A stretch of 64,000 nucleotides of DNA from Arcuatula senhousia. Lineage: Eukaryota; Mollusca; Bivalvia; Mytilida; Mytilidae. The notes beneath the pieces are model-generated. The model was given only the letters and a program-made list of their open reading frames with translations, was not told the origin of the DNA and ran no database searches. This document shows, one piece after another, positions 1-10,850 of the stretch. The stretch spans positions 18,804,001-18,868,000 of the forward strand of contig OZ020317.1 of the NCBI GenBank assembly GCA_963971305.1, read 5' to 3'. The position numbers and the translations under genes were made by a program. The first letter of the stretch is position 1, and the number at the start of each line of letters is the position of its first letter.

Positions 1-2440
1 GTGGTACAATGGAAAATCATTATGGTTGTGAGCCATACCTAACAAGATGGCTGGGCTTTGCAAAATCTGTCGTCTGCCAACTAAGTACAGAAACAATGGA
101 AGTCATCAAATTATAGCTCAAGATAAAAACTTCGTAACCTTAAGGGTGTACCCAACACTTTTGCTCTAATAAATTTGTGTCGTTTAATTTTCCTGAAAAT
201 TTGCAAAAATATGTATTTTAGTCAAAGAAATTTAATGTAAAATCTTGTGAAAATTAAACCATAAGTTTCTTTGGAAAATTTTCATTGAATATAATTGAGT
301 TTCAACATTTCATATTTTGATCATTGAGAAGCTCGATTTCTTTGTATAAAGTTGCCTGACTAAAACGTTCAAGTGATATGTAAGAGTTATTTCTCTTAGG
401 TGTTCTTTACTCCCTGAACTCCAACGTGATTTCAACTCTTTTCAATTGCGCAAAGCTTGTGAGAGTGGCCAAGAATGATTTAAAGAGACTCACACATTTC
501 ATCGTATGTGCTTGAGTAGGATCTTGATAATTCATCGGCCATAGAAAATCTCAAGCATTGATCTTCACAATTGCATTGAGACCACAACACTGTCTAATTC
601 CTCTAAAAACGTAGATGGAAATAAGTTGGTCAGAGTATTTGTAGAGATAAAAACTACAACATCAAAATTGCGCTGACATATTGGCTGGGGGACAAAAAAG
701 CAAACTTCTAAAGACCAGGCGAAAACAGAGGAAAGCGGTTGGAAAGAAAAAAAAATGGGACATGGCAAAGGGCTGAAGCTGTAGCAAATGAAAGACAAAA
801 TGGCACAAGATGTTGTCAGATCTCATGAGACCATAAGCGCCAAGATAGGAAAAAGATATGGAGCTTCCATTATAATTGCAATAGATGAACGTTTACTTTG
901 AATAAACAATGTTGTAACTAATACATTTAATTGTTTTCAATTCTTTAACGATGATTTTTTTTAACTTTGGAAAATAACAAACATGTCTTTTATGATTTCT
1001 ATTTAACATTCGAACTAACAAGCTTAAATTCAAAGAGACGATTTCATATGTTAAGGTTTTTTAGCAACAAAAAAAAGACAGTAGTTGTTTTTTAAATATA
1101 TCTCATTATCCAGAAGATCGTTTATGAATGAGTCTTTCAATTTAACACAAAAGGACACATTTCTGAATTTCCTGACAACATCCTTAACTTATCATTAATA
1201 TTTTTCACTATAGTTGATCCAAATAGCTAATTTCATCACGTGTTTATTACCCAAGATATAAAGAGTTAAATTTGGATAGATCATTTATGGAAAACATTTG
1301 GAAAACAAATATATTGTTTTGACTTAAGTAAAGTGGTTCAACAAGACAATAGAGAGCTTAATTTCCTCTTTTCTACAAAATATAATTAAAATAACCTATT
1401 TATTACTGCATTGTTGTGTTTTCGTAATGTACAGTAATTCATCACATCTAAACCAATACAATAGACAGCTATAAAACTTCATGATAAGTAATTGCAATAT
1501 CTACGGACCTATTACAAAGAAGTAAGAATAAGTAGTTCTTACCCATGAATCTATGTAATAGATCACAAAACACTAGAAGGTGGATTTTCTACATCAACAA
1601 AGACAATCTAAGCGTTACATAATTTCCCTATTCTGCATACTAACATAGTAGTTTCTCACATGTTGTAATACTTAAAGCACTTTCATAGCTTCATGACTTC
1701 TGATTTAAAAACGAAATACACAAATGAAATAAGATCAAAGAAAATGCATGTACATATTTGTAAGAGATTAAAGCACGTAATTATTATATTACCAAGCATT
1801 CAACTGATTTACAAATTCATTGTACCAATAGAACTTAAGGTAACGGTTTGTGGTTTGATCCTCGTCAGCGTTGAAAAATCCATGAATTTTTAGCGACTCT
1901 CATGACACCATTTGCCAGAATTGTCTCAAGAAAGGGTTCCAGTACATTTTGTTGTACTTTAAGGGTGGTGTAAACGGTTTCCCATATATAAAAAGACCAA
2001 TACATCAATAAACCTTTTACAGCCCTTTTCTGTGAAAGTAAAAAAAAAAATATTACACATGTAGGGACATAGTAGGTCACATAAAAAAACCTTATTTTAG
2101 AGATTTTTTCAAAGATTTTACTTTTTGATGTTGTTACCATGCACATATTATAGATAAGCAGAATAAAGAGTTTCTTATTCAACGTTAGTATGCATTTAAT
2201 TACCAAGAACATAACAAACCGTTACCAAAAGCAGATTCAGATTTATATTATAATATGAAATAAAGGACTTATTCTCTCAACATGACTTGAAAGTTATACT
2301 TCGTCTTAAATCACAATGTTCTGTAACAGTAAACAAAGGAAATAACAAAATAATCGAACTTGGAGGGTCAATTGCAATGTCCAAGAGAAAAGACTAAAGC
2401 ATGGAAGACACACCGGATAGTTATAGATCGCAATGGTCCT
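1..2440. other. AT-rich stretch, no gene seen
   Basis: No ORF here has recognisable protein motifs; the short open frames look like chance in AT-rich DNA. A short motif near 140-165 (AAGGGTGTACCCAACACT) recurs in diverged form near 52190, so it is part of a dispersed repeat. No RNA gene or CRISPR-like structure was seen. Confidence 0.6.
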
Positions 2441-2500
2441 TTCAAATAAAATGGTGGGTTAAACCAGGTTTTATAGCGCGCCAAATCTGCCTCTTCCATT
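2441..2500 (-). repeat. Fragment of a dispersed bivalve repeat
   Basis: Read on the minus strand this matches the core near 33680-33720: a 'cataaaacctggtttaac' type stretch followed by 'ccaccattt'. Two independent occurrences mark it as a dispersed repeat. I recall the same motif being common in mussel sequence. No coding content. Confidence 0.5.
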
Positions 2501-2668
2501 GCATTCTTATGGACCGATACTAACACACAACGCAACACGGTTTTTATGACAAAATAGCGATAATAAGATGATCATCTCAATACAACAATCAGCAAAACAT
2601 TAATCAAAACAGACATTTTTATGGACAGCATGAGACGCATTTTCTTGTAACCTTGGTCTAAGAGTCGG

Positions 2669-2960
2669 TCACGGAGACAGCAGTGTCGTATAAAAAAAGT
2701 AAAATTGTACAAGCCCTGGCATATCGAATAAGTTGTAAGATATTAACACCGTAAGCAGGTGGGTTAGTAACATTTGTATGTTGCTTTCAAGGTTAAGGAA
2801 ATTAATAATTTGAAAATTAAAGTCGTCTCTTTTATCGATAATTTTTGTACTGAGATGACCATCCTTGACATACATTGTGTATTCGAGATGCAAATCCAAG
2901 AACGATGTGAAGCAATTGCATTCGGTCGGTTACCTTAATCTATAACTCTGGGGGAAATAT
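2669..2960 (-). pseudogene. Retroelement reverse-transcriptase C-terminal relic
   Basis: The minus-strand frame reads YLDLHLE-like, then DKRDDFNFQIINF. This is the diagnostic 'YDKRDDFNFPIVNFPF' stretch of a reverse transcriptase family that recurs in this window at 28.4, 33.2, 42.1 and 53.2 kb. Downstream the frame degenerates, and 'SNIQMLLTHLLTVLI' is only reminiscent of the family's SNIPxxPAYGVYxSQLIRYSRA segment, as after a frameshift. It is a fragment with no start and no catalytic YxDD in the open part. It is a retroelement relic, not a host gene. Confidence 0.6.
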
Positions 2961-3388
2961 CAAAGGAACAAACTCGCCAAAGGTCATTGCCAATTAATAA
3001 TTTTATGAAGTCATGGTGTTCGTAGTATGTCATTACGTTTAGACAAAAGGATGTTTCATATGCTATGTCGTGGATTTTTCCAAACCATTGCTATTTAACA
3101 GGTGTGATGATATAAATGATAACTTATAGAGAACAAGCCTAATTAAACGTTCTTTTGGGGGAATAATTATATTCAAATATGGCATAACAGCTAGTTACTT
3201 GAAGAAATTCTTCATCAAAAAAAGTCCAAAATTCTTATGTTAATATATGTACATTCAATTTCGTTTAGAGGTTAAATGTCTGAATGTATTTTTGTGGCAT
3301 TTACGTGACATCATGTGCGTTTTGTTTTATTAAATTGAATGCAACTATTGAAAATACAAATGACAACAAAGTTCCAGACAAAACATTT

Positions 3389-3440
3389 GCTACGCCTGAC
3401 GCGCGTTTCGTCTATTCAAGACTCATCAGAGGCGCTCTAC
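3389..3440 (-). ncRNA. Type I hammerhead ribozyme, array copy 1
   Basis: On the minus strand: stem I strand GCGCCT, then CTGATGA, stem II GTCT/AGAC with loop TGAAT, GAAA, a very short self-complementary helix III (ACGCGCGT), cleavage triplet GTC, and the returning stem I strand AGGCGT. All conserved core nucleotides are present. Cleavage is predicted after the C complementary to position 3398. A helix III this short usually implies low activity as a monomer and better activity as a dimer. Confidence 0.85.
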
Positions 3441-3745
3441 CAAACATATTGAAAATGCCAAACACTGTATGAATATGAAGAGCATAGAACAGTATAACAA
3501 AAAATACCAAACTGGGGAACCAAATTATTACTAAGATATTCAACCTATCTTTGGGGTAGGAAGAACCTTAGGGTTTAGACAATTTTGAAAATAAGACGGA
3601 TAATTTAAAGCTTTGATGTATTCTCCAACTCAAAAGTGTTGGTGCCGGAGCGGGCTAACCTCGGGGAATTTAAACTCCACCAGCAGTGCTAACCTTCACG
3701 TGTGTTCGAAATACAAATGACAACAAAGTTCCAGACAAAAAACTT

Positions 3746-3797
3746 GCTACGCTTGACGCGCGTTTCGTCTATTCAAGACTCATCAGAGGCGCTCTAC
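3746..3797 (-). ncRNA. Type I hammerhead ribozyme, array copy 2
   Basis: Same core and stem II as copy 1 on the minus strand. The returning stem I strand is AAGCG rather than AGGCG, which puts one C-A mismatch next to the cleavage site. The cleavage triplet is GTC. Confidence 0.8.
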
Positions 3798-4102
3798 CAA
3801 AAATATTGAAAATGCCAAACACTGTATGAATATGAAGGGGATAGAACAGTATAACCAAAAATACCAAACTGGGGAACCAAATTATTTCTAAGATATTCAA
3901 CCTATGTCTGGGGTAGGAAGAACCTTAGGGTTTAAGCAATTTTGAAAATAAGACGGATAATTAAAAGCTTTGATGTATTCTCCAACTCAAAAGTGTTGGT
4001 GCCGGAGCGGGCTAACCTCGGGGAATTTAAACTCCACCAGCAGTGCTAACCTTCACGTGTGTTCGAAATACAAATGACAACAAAGTTCCAGACAAATTAC
4101 TT

Positions 4103-4154
4103 GCTACGCTTGACGCGCGTTTCGTCTATTCAAGACTCATCAGAGGCGCTCTAC
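4103..4154 (-). ncRNA. Type I hammerhead ribozyme, array copy 3
   Basis: Identical in core and stems to copy 2, including the stem I C-A mismatch. The cleavage triplet is GTC. Confidence 0.8.
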
Positions 4155-4466
4155 CAAAAATATTGAAAATGCCAAACACTGTATGAATATGAAGAGGATA
4201 GAACAGTATAACCATAAATACCAAACTGGGGAACCAAATTATTACTAAGATATTCAACCTATGTCTTGGGTAGGAAGAACCTTAGAGTTTAGACAATTTT
4301 GAAAATACATTGTAAGACGGATAATTTAAAGCTTTGATGTATTCTCCAACTCAAAAGTGTTTGTGCCGGAGCGGGCTAACCTCGGGGAATTTAAACTCCA
4401 CCAGCAGTGCTAACCTTCACGTGTGTTCGAAATACAAATGACAACAAAGTTCCAGACAAAAAATTT

Positions 4467-4518
4467 GCTACGCCTTACGCGCGTTTCGTCTATTCAAGAC
4501 TCATCAGAGGCGCTCTAC
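4467..4518 (-). ncRNA. Type I hammerhead ribozyme, array copy 4 (GTA triplet)
   Basis: Core CTGATGA and GAAA and stem II are intact. Stem I is fully paired (GCGCCT/AGGCG) as in copy 1, but the cleavage triplet reads GTA instead of GTC. GTA is an allowed NUH triplet, usually slower than GUC. Confidence 0.75.
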
Positions 4519-4808
4519 CAAAAATATTGAAAATGCCAAACACTGTATGAATATGAAGAGGATAGAACAGTATAACCATAAATACCAAACTGGGGAACCA
4601 AATTATTACTAAGATATTAAACCTTTTTCTGGGGTAGGAAGAACCTTAGAGTTTAGACAATTTTGAAAATACATTGTAAGACGGATAATTTAAAGCTTTG
4701 ATGTATTCTCCAACTCAAAAGTGTTTGTGCCGGAGCGGGCTTACCTCGGGGAATTTAAACTCCACCAGCAGTGCTAACCTACACGTGTGTTCGAAATACA
4801 AATAACAA

Positions 4809-4846
4809 CAAAGTTCCAGACAAAAAAAAAATTGTCTGGAACTTTG
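4809..4846. repeat. 15-bp perfect inverted repeat closing the array
   Basis: CAAAGTTCCAGACAA (4809-4823) is followed after 8 A-rich bases by its exact reverse complement (4832-4846). The left arm is the start of a fifth repeat unit; the right arm is the same sequence inverted. The array therefore ends in a hairpin. Confidence 0.85.
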
Positions 4847-6410
4847 AAGGTTGAACGGTTGAAGTAGAATATGCTTTATTCTCTTGTTTTAAACTTTAGG
4901 TTGTTTTAGGACCATCCTTAGTTCTTCATATTTTAATATAGGTTGTTTTATGTATTATTTGTACCTTTGATGAGAATAAAGTTGTTGTATCGTGTTTGAG
5001 ACCAAACATGTGGTACTGTTTTTAATACAGCTGGTGAAATGCTTAGCGTTCCCTCTTACACGCACCGCACACGGAGCAAATACGGGAAAAAATGGTAAAC
5101 GAGTTCGTTCCGTACGTGTGACATGAAAAACAACTTTAAGAGTTTGTTTCGATACGAAACAAACGAACATTTTACGTGTCATTTCGTGACCCAACGATGC
5201 CAACGTTTTTTTTTTATTTTCACATCATCGGAGCAGTATTGATTTGTTACATGAAATGAATGATTATATTAACGTATTAAATATTTGTTATCGAAACTTT
5301 ATTTCCACCAGTATTTTATAAAGTAATGTGCATTTCAACGTATCGTTCATTTTAAGTTGAACGTAATATAATTGCGTATTTATTCTTTCATTAGTTTTAT
5401 CATTTATTCAATACCTTTAAAGATTTTAATAAATAGTTTTTTTTTCAATAACAAAAGAATTGATGGGAATTAGGGAAAACTTTCTTAGTCAAATATTTGA
5501 TATGCTATAACAAAAGTACTTTTTATCTTCTTTTTGTATTTTTTTTTGGTTATCATAAAGAAATAAAAAAATGTGCTGTGTTTTTATTGTGGTTTGCTCC
5601 AGTTTTAATTTTCTTTATAAGTGTATTGACAAGTCATATTTTTTTTGAACTCGGTTGTTGACATTTTAAGGATTGGCTTTAAATGATGTTTAAATAGAAT
5701 AACCGCTAGCAGCGACCACTGATCACTTTCAAAGTTGCTAGCAGTTTTACATTATATATTTTTTAATTAATATGTAGGTTGTGTCGGGTACACCTATTCC
5801 ACATCTCATTATCTTCTGTGATAATATGTATTGACCGGGAAAATGTCAACTCATATTTGGGAGATATCTATTCATGACTTTATACATGTACCATTGGTAA
5901 AATGATAGAAATGAACACTACGTTGGTCATGTTGGTTGCAACCTACTTTAATCATTAAATCATAATAAAATAAATCTTAGTATGTTTATTCTCAAACTTC
6001 CTGTATCAAAGATATTATTTCATTCAAGATGCATGATAAAAAAACTAATTTGCAGTTAATCTTTGAAGAAATAGCTAATTTATGGTTTTGTGAAATTTCT
6101 ATGGCTTCCTCAAGAATTTTTGATTGCGATTTTATATGGGAAATTTTTATTAGATTGTATTTTTGACATTAGATTTGAGTTAAGATAATATGAGCTTATT
6201 TGGGCTTTTCATTCAGCTCAAGCACTCTTATTTTGTTCTCAATTAAATTTTTATTATTGAATTTGTAAAAATAGTTTCTTAATGAAAAATATGGTTACAT
6301 GACAAATCATAGAATGATATATGAATGTCTAATTTTATCTGGTTAGTACACGAGTACGTGTAAAATTGGACGGGTTTTTTTCCAATAAATTCACTTTTTA
6401 AAACACAAGG
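4847..6410. other. Non-coding stretch with a fragment of dispersed repeat X
   Basis: No gene seen. At about 5775-5815 is GTTGTGTCGGGTACACC followed by TATTCCACATCTCA, the right end of the family called X here (see 13926-14290). Weak similarity to its left part may extend back to about 5690. The rest is AT-rich without recognisable features. Confidence 0.5.
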
Positions 6411-6565
6411 CCCGGCCGCCACAAACCATGAAAAATTACTTAAGTCTTGAAATGTTCTCAACTCATTGTGACGTCATCAAATTAAAAAGTTTTGATTGGA
6501 ATCGCCATGGAATTTAAGAATATTCTCAGACTTAAGTATTTTTTTAAGTGTTGTGGTGCCCATGC
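6411..6565. mobile_element. Small foldback/MITE-like inverted repeat
   Basis: The left arm contains GCCACAA...ATTACTTAAGTCTTGAAATGTTCT. The right arm, reverse-complemented, reads CACCACAACACTT...ATACTTAAGTCTGAGAATATTCT. The arms are imperfect, ~45 bp long, with a ~50-bp centre. No coding capacity. Flanking target duplication not resolved. Confidence 0.55.
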
Positions 6566-6585
6566 CAGGTTTTTTCTTGTACTTA

Positions 6586-6625
6586 ACATGGTCGATATCT
6601 TTGGTGCTTGATTTGGCTTCAATAG
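6586..6625 (+). repeat. Fragment of the 382-bp retrozyme family
   Basis: ACATGGTCGATATC followed by TTTGGTGCTTGATTTGGCTTC matches, in reverse orientation, positions near 57620-57655 and 58005-58035 of the retrozyme-2 unit, and also 63901-63940. About 40 bp only; the hammerhead part is absent. Confidence 0.55.
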
Positions 6626-7109
6626 CATGACGCCACAACTGTGTTTTAAGAATAACTAAAGGAATAATTCCGAAACATAAAACCTATTTCTATTTTTCAA
6701 TTACATAATAGTACTGTGAGCAAATTTATATTACTTTAATTTATCCCGTATCATAGCAAATATATATTTTCGCACCACCACATACTCATGAATGATAAAT
6801 CACCTTTTTTTGTTCCTACATTATGCAAACCTTTTAGAAATATTTTAAGTTTTTATATGAAATCCAGAGGTAGTGGCTTTATAAAGATACTAACGTCAAA
6901 TAAAGATACGCGTGGTGGAGCTTTTTATATCAAATTAGTCAAAATGACAATACAAATATATCTATGCATTAACTTTCCTGACTAAACTCATTTAAGAGGG
7001 AAACTAGACTACATAGTGCATGCTATTGATGATAAAAGGATGTTGCAACAATGTTATGACCTAACTGATAAAGCTAAGTGTGAGGGTGTAAGGTAAAGAT
7101 TAAACTAAT

Positions 7110-7640
7110 TGAAATTATAGTACGAAACAAGAACGGAATTCCTGGGTCCCCTGCAGAGTGGCAAAAGTTATATATATCAGCTTGCTCAAAAGAAAGAAGA
7201 TAAGCAACAGACCTGAAACACATGCCACCATAAGTCTACGAAAAGTAAAAGCTGAGAATTCTGTTACATTTTGTTTTCATTTTTTACCCTTAAAATGATA
7301 AAGTTGGCTCATTAAATAGGGAGTAGATAAGCGACAGGCATGATAACGCATCCCACAATATGGGACCCCTAACTTAATCTGCATACCAAATATCAAAAGC
7401 CTACAAATAGTGATAGCTTAGAAATCTGTTACGTTTTCATTTTTTGACCCTTAAAAAATCAAAATCTAATTCGGCTCGGTTAACAGGAAGTAGGTAAACA
7501 ACAGACATGAAAACGCATTTCACTATATGGGATCCTCATCTTAAGCTGCATTCAAAATATCAAAAGCCTACGATTAATAGTTTCTGATAAAAAAGGGTTA
7601 CGGACGGACGGACGCATGCGTTGTGGCGGGGGACAATTAA
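7110..7640 (+). repeat. Degenerate internally repeated bivalve element ending in GGAC repeats
   Basis: Three related segments begin near 7196, 7324 and 7490 with 'gataagcaacagacctgaaa'-like sequence and share a 'gttacgttttcattttttgaccctt' type core. The element ends in a short GGAC tetranucleotide run at 7603-7615. I recall bivalve repeats that end in GGAC runs like this; exact family membership is inference. No ORF. Confidence 0.55.
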
Positions 7641-7832
7641 ATCTTGACCAATCCCGATTTATTTTGGCTTTATCTTTGTGTTACTTTAGCTATATCATGT
7701 CAAACCTGTTCAAATGTTGAAAAATAACTAATGAACGTCATCATTTGTATTGATACGCAAAGCATTAATATTTTTATTATCTTGGTAACGAAAGTAAACT
7801 TGAAACATTGACACTGCATTTAATTTTTATGA

Positions 7833-7873
7833 GCTGTATGTCATTTCAAAATTTTATTCCTCATCAGAAGCAC
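7833..7873 (-). ncRNA. Hammerhead ribozyme, third family, weakened copy
   Basis: Minus strand: CTGATGA (7867-7861), a weak stem II (GGAA/TTTT with two G-T pairs, loop TAAAA), GAAA, a short near-palindromic helix III (ATGACAT), cleavage triplet ATA, then CAGC. Stem I (GCTT/CAGC) has a mismatch at the first pair. The catalytic core is intact but the helices are poor. The flanking ~100 bp (7800-7905) is homologous to 9605-9700 in opposite orientation. Confidence 0.5.
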
Positions 7874-8753
7874 TAGAACCAAACACCTAGGAAATCTAAT
7901 ATTCAAAAAAGTGTCGAAAATGCATCAAGCAAACGAAATCAAAGTAATCAGTTTTATGTCTAAGGACAAACTATGTTGGAGGGACTTTAACCTTAGTTTT
8001 CAGAATTAACATAAATTAAGATCAAAATAGTAATAAACAAAGTGAACACATGCTTAATAATCTCATGTACAGGTACACCATATCTAAGAACAATAAAGAG
8101 CATACATATGAAACACGGGGAATAGCTCTACTAATCTGTAGTTTGGTGGTAATGTTCAATAATTTATGAAAGGCTATGGAGAAAACGAGATCACAACGCA
8201 TATGTTAACTCCATCTACAATTTATTTTTATGAGCAGTATGGGCATTTCGGAAGTTGTGTTAACTGCTTATTTGTTGAGAAACGAGATACAATTCTGAAG
8301 TACATTAATTCCGCATTAAAAACAACGTGCAAAACAAAACTAGCGTGAAGATAAAGTAAAACAATCTACAAAAAAATACTAGCAGCACAAGCTGTTTTCA
8401 CAGGAGGGAGAACAAGAAGATGAAATTGGCAAGATATACTGGTGATATCTTTCCTGTCAACAATGCTCCGTTCGATAGATAAATTCCCTCAATAAATCCT
8501 CCAGAATTACAGATTAAGGTAACCACCGAATACACTTGCATGTCATTCTTGTATTTGCATTTCAAATTCAAATAATAATTAGTTAACTGCCTTTTTTAAA
8601 CATGAATATAAAACTGAGGCATCCAACATGATCTACATGTTACTTTATGCATATTTAGAATTTAGGTTTCAAGAGGTTTACGATTATCAAATCAGAAAAG
8701 AAACATAATATCGAATTGTAACATAAGTGTGAATATCGTTTTATAATCAGAAT

Positions 8754-8854
8754 AACACTTTAATGTAACTTATTAATTTGTGCTGAACACTTTAATGTAA
8801 CTTATTTATTTGTGCTGATTAGTGTAATACAAATTACAACAAAGTTCCAGACAA
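8754..8854 (+). repeat. 36-bp tandem duplication next to a lone retrozyme-1 end motif
   Basis: AACACTTTAATGTAACTTAT plus the following ~16 bases occurs twice in tandem (8754-8821). Immediately after, at 8826-8854, is a 29-bp stretch AATACAAATTACAACAAAG...TTCCAGACAA. It matches the unit-boundary sequence of the 3351-4823 array but carries no ribozyme. Confidence 0.6.
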
Positions 8855-9279
8855 TAAAGCTATCAGTTCTGTTCTTATGGAAAAAAATCCCACGACATCA
8901 GCTCTGATAAAACGTTTAGTGCCGTGTTATATCTCTTCGATAATTCAATTAGACCTATTATATTATTCGATCCATACTTACCCTTTCATCTTTCTTTATC
9001 TACGATTTTATTGTTTTCAATTTGGATTAAGCGATAAAATTATATTTGAGTCTCTTAAATGATCTTATGATTTTTAATTTTAGCATCCGTCGATCAAAGG
9101 AAAAATTACATGACAATTTTTTACAGGTTTGTGATATAAAAGAAATATATATTTAGGTTAAATCCTTATATGATCATATAATTATCTAAAGTTTAAAAAG
9201 CTTCCTAATGTCATGAATGTATTACATATTAAATATTGCGTCTCATTATTTGATTATTGGATTTGAATTATATGCATTT

Positions 9280-9440
9280 AATTTAGATCATGGGCCAATT
9301 GCAGAACCGTGAGCAGCGGCTACTGGCATCGTTGAAGGCTGGTGGTGGTTGTCCTTGCGTTTTTTTCTGAATTGCCGCTTGATTGTGGGCTGTGACGCGT
9401 ACACCTACTCCAATTATTTTCTATTGTACATAACATTATA
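9280..9440 (+). repeat. Copy of dispersed repeat family X (variant with long left motif)
   Basis: GGGCCAATTGCAGAACCGTG followed by AGCAGCGGCTACTGGC and TCGTTGAAGGCTG, then a degenerate right end (GTGACGCGTACACC). The same left motif is at 37091-37200 and 55135-55200; the right-end motif is at 5779, 14218 and 60897. No protein. Confidence 0.6.
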
Positions 9441-9637
9441 TCTCATGTGTGCACTTTGTTTATTTAAATCTTTAAATTTATACTTATTCTAATACAAAAT
9501 GTTCCCAAGGTTAAACTCCCACCATCGCAGTTAATCCTTAGAAGATATTCTTGATATTGCTGTTTATATGGATTTTAAGATAAATGCATTTCCAATACTT
9601 GTTTTTAATTGTGGATTTCCTATGTTTGGGTTCTAGT

Positions 9638-9677
9638 GCTGCTGATGAGGAATAAAATTCCAAAATTGCCGTACAGC
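9638..9677 (+). ncRNA. Hammerhead relic, third family, inactivated copy
   Basis: Plus strand: stem I GCTG (9638-9641), CTGATGA (9642-9648), perfect stem II GGAAT/ATTCC, then AAAA where the core requires GAAA (G12 changed to A at 9662), ending GTA and CAGC (9674-9677), which pairs perfectly with GCTG. The stems are better than those of the 7833-7873 copy, but the essential G is lost. Homology to that copy spans about 9605-9700. Confidence 0.5.
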
Positions 9678-9734
9678 TGATAAAAATTATTTGCAGTAAG
9701 AGTTTTCATAGGTGTTAAAATTTCATGTTCATTT

Positions 9735-10850
9735 ACTCATAAATCCTATCTGGCTCACCTTGCAGAAGGCATGTGAGCTTTTGTCATCACTCGAGTCCGT
9801 CGTCCATCGTCCAACTTTTCAATAATCTACTTCTCTTAAACCGCTAAGCCAAATGTAATGAAACTTGGTAGGGTTGCTCTGGAGCATATCTTTTACAAAA
9901 CATTCGTTCGAAATTTTGATTCGACAAAAAACATGGCTAAAACTAGAACATAAGGGTAAATTGTAGTTTTTGCAAATTACTCAAAAACCGTAACAGATAC
10001 CAAAATTCCGTCAAATGAAAGTAATCAGCGCATCGAGATCTACTTGCCCTAAAATTTTGAAGAAAATCCAACAATCGTTGTAGGAGTCATTGCCCTTTTT
10101 CTAGACCTTTTTTTCTTCAAATTTTGCACTTTTTAGACCAATATCTTAAAAACTGTACAAGATATTTAAAAAAAAAATGTATATGGTTTAGCACATCAAG
10201 ATCTAAAAAACAAAGTCGAAGTTCTAGGACCGTTTCTTTAGAGGTATACCCCTAAGATCATAAAAAATTACAATTTTTAAAGCTTTTTGTTAAACTTTTC
10301 TTCTCTGAAACCGCTTGCCCAAATCTAATGAAACTTAGGAGGCTTGTTTTGTAGTATGTCTTCTACTATACAGTCATTCGAATTTTTGATTTGTTTGAAA
10401 AATTGGCCGCCATTGCTAAAAATAGAACATAAGGGTAATTTGCAGTTTTTTGCAAGTTGCTAAAAATGGAACCATATATTAAAATTCTTTTTGAAAAGTG
10501 ATCAGCACATCAAGATATACCTGTCCTGAAATTTTTTAGAAGATATGTCAATGGTTGTAGGAGTTGTTGCTCTTTTTCCTGTTTTATTTTAATTTTCTTT
10601 TTTAGACAAATATCTCGAAAACTGTACAAGATATTTGAAAAATTGGAATTGCATTAGGTTAAGCACATTAAGATATAAAAAATTATGTAATGGGGTCAAA
10701 GTTCTAAGACTTTTCTTGATAGGAGTTGTTTACCTTAAAACGTTAAAATTGTTCATTTCACAGAGTAGCAGTCCTTTGTAAACAATATCCATCTTATAAG
10801 TATCATTGAATACATGGCGAGCGGTTCAAGCTCCTGGGAGCTTCTAGTAT
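9735..10850 (+). repeat. Bivalve dispersed repeat with internal ~490-bp duplication
   Basis: It starts with GGCTCACCTTGCAGAAGGCA and 'gtgagcttttgtcatcac', followed by 'gtccgtcgtcc', a signature I recognise as a very common bivalve repeat. The body is a diverged tandem duplication: 'aaaccgctaagccaaatgtaatgaaactt' near 9838 corresponds to 'gaaaccgcttgcccaaatctaatgaaactt' near 10307. The end reads GCTCCTGGGAGCTTCTAG. No ORF. Confidence 0.7.

Larger units (their letters stand above)
3351..4823 (-). repeat. Tandem array of 357-364 bp hammerhead-bearing units (retrozyme-like)
   Basis: Four full units plus a ~25-bp partial fifth are arranged head to tail. The anchor ACAACAAAGTTCCAGAC starts at 3363, 3720, 4077, 4441 and 4805, giving periods of 357, 357, 364 and 364; the last two differ by a 7-bp insertion (ACATTGT). 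Each unit carries, on the minus strand, a complete hammerhead core (CTGATGA, 4-bp stem II, GAAA, cleavage triplet). Transcription of the array would therefore give unit-length RNAs. Units are nearly identical, so the array is recent or homogenised. Short-period tandem hammerhead repeats of this kind are known in animals as retrozymes. The short open frame over the first unit is not a gene. Confidence 0.85.

Noticed and set aside
3284..3472. 62-codon ORF (…RFVYSRLIRGAL…) over the first array unit
   Set aside because: This is translation of the ribozyme-bearing repeat. The 'protein' part is the antisense of the hammerhead, and no start context or conservation is seen.
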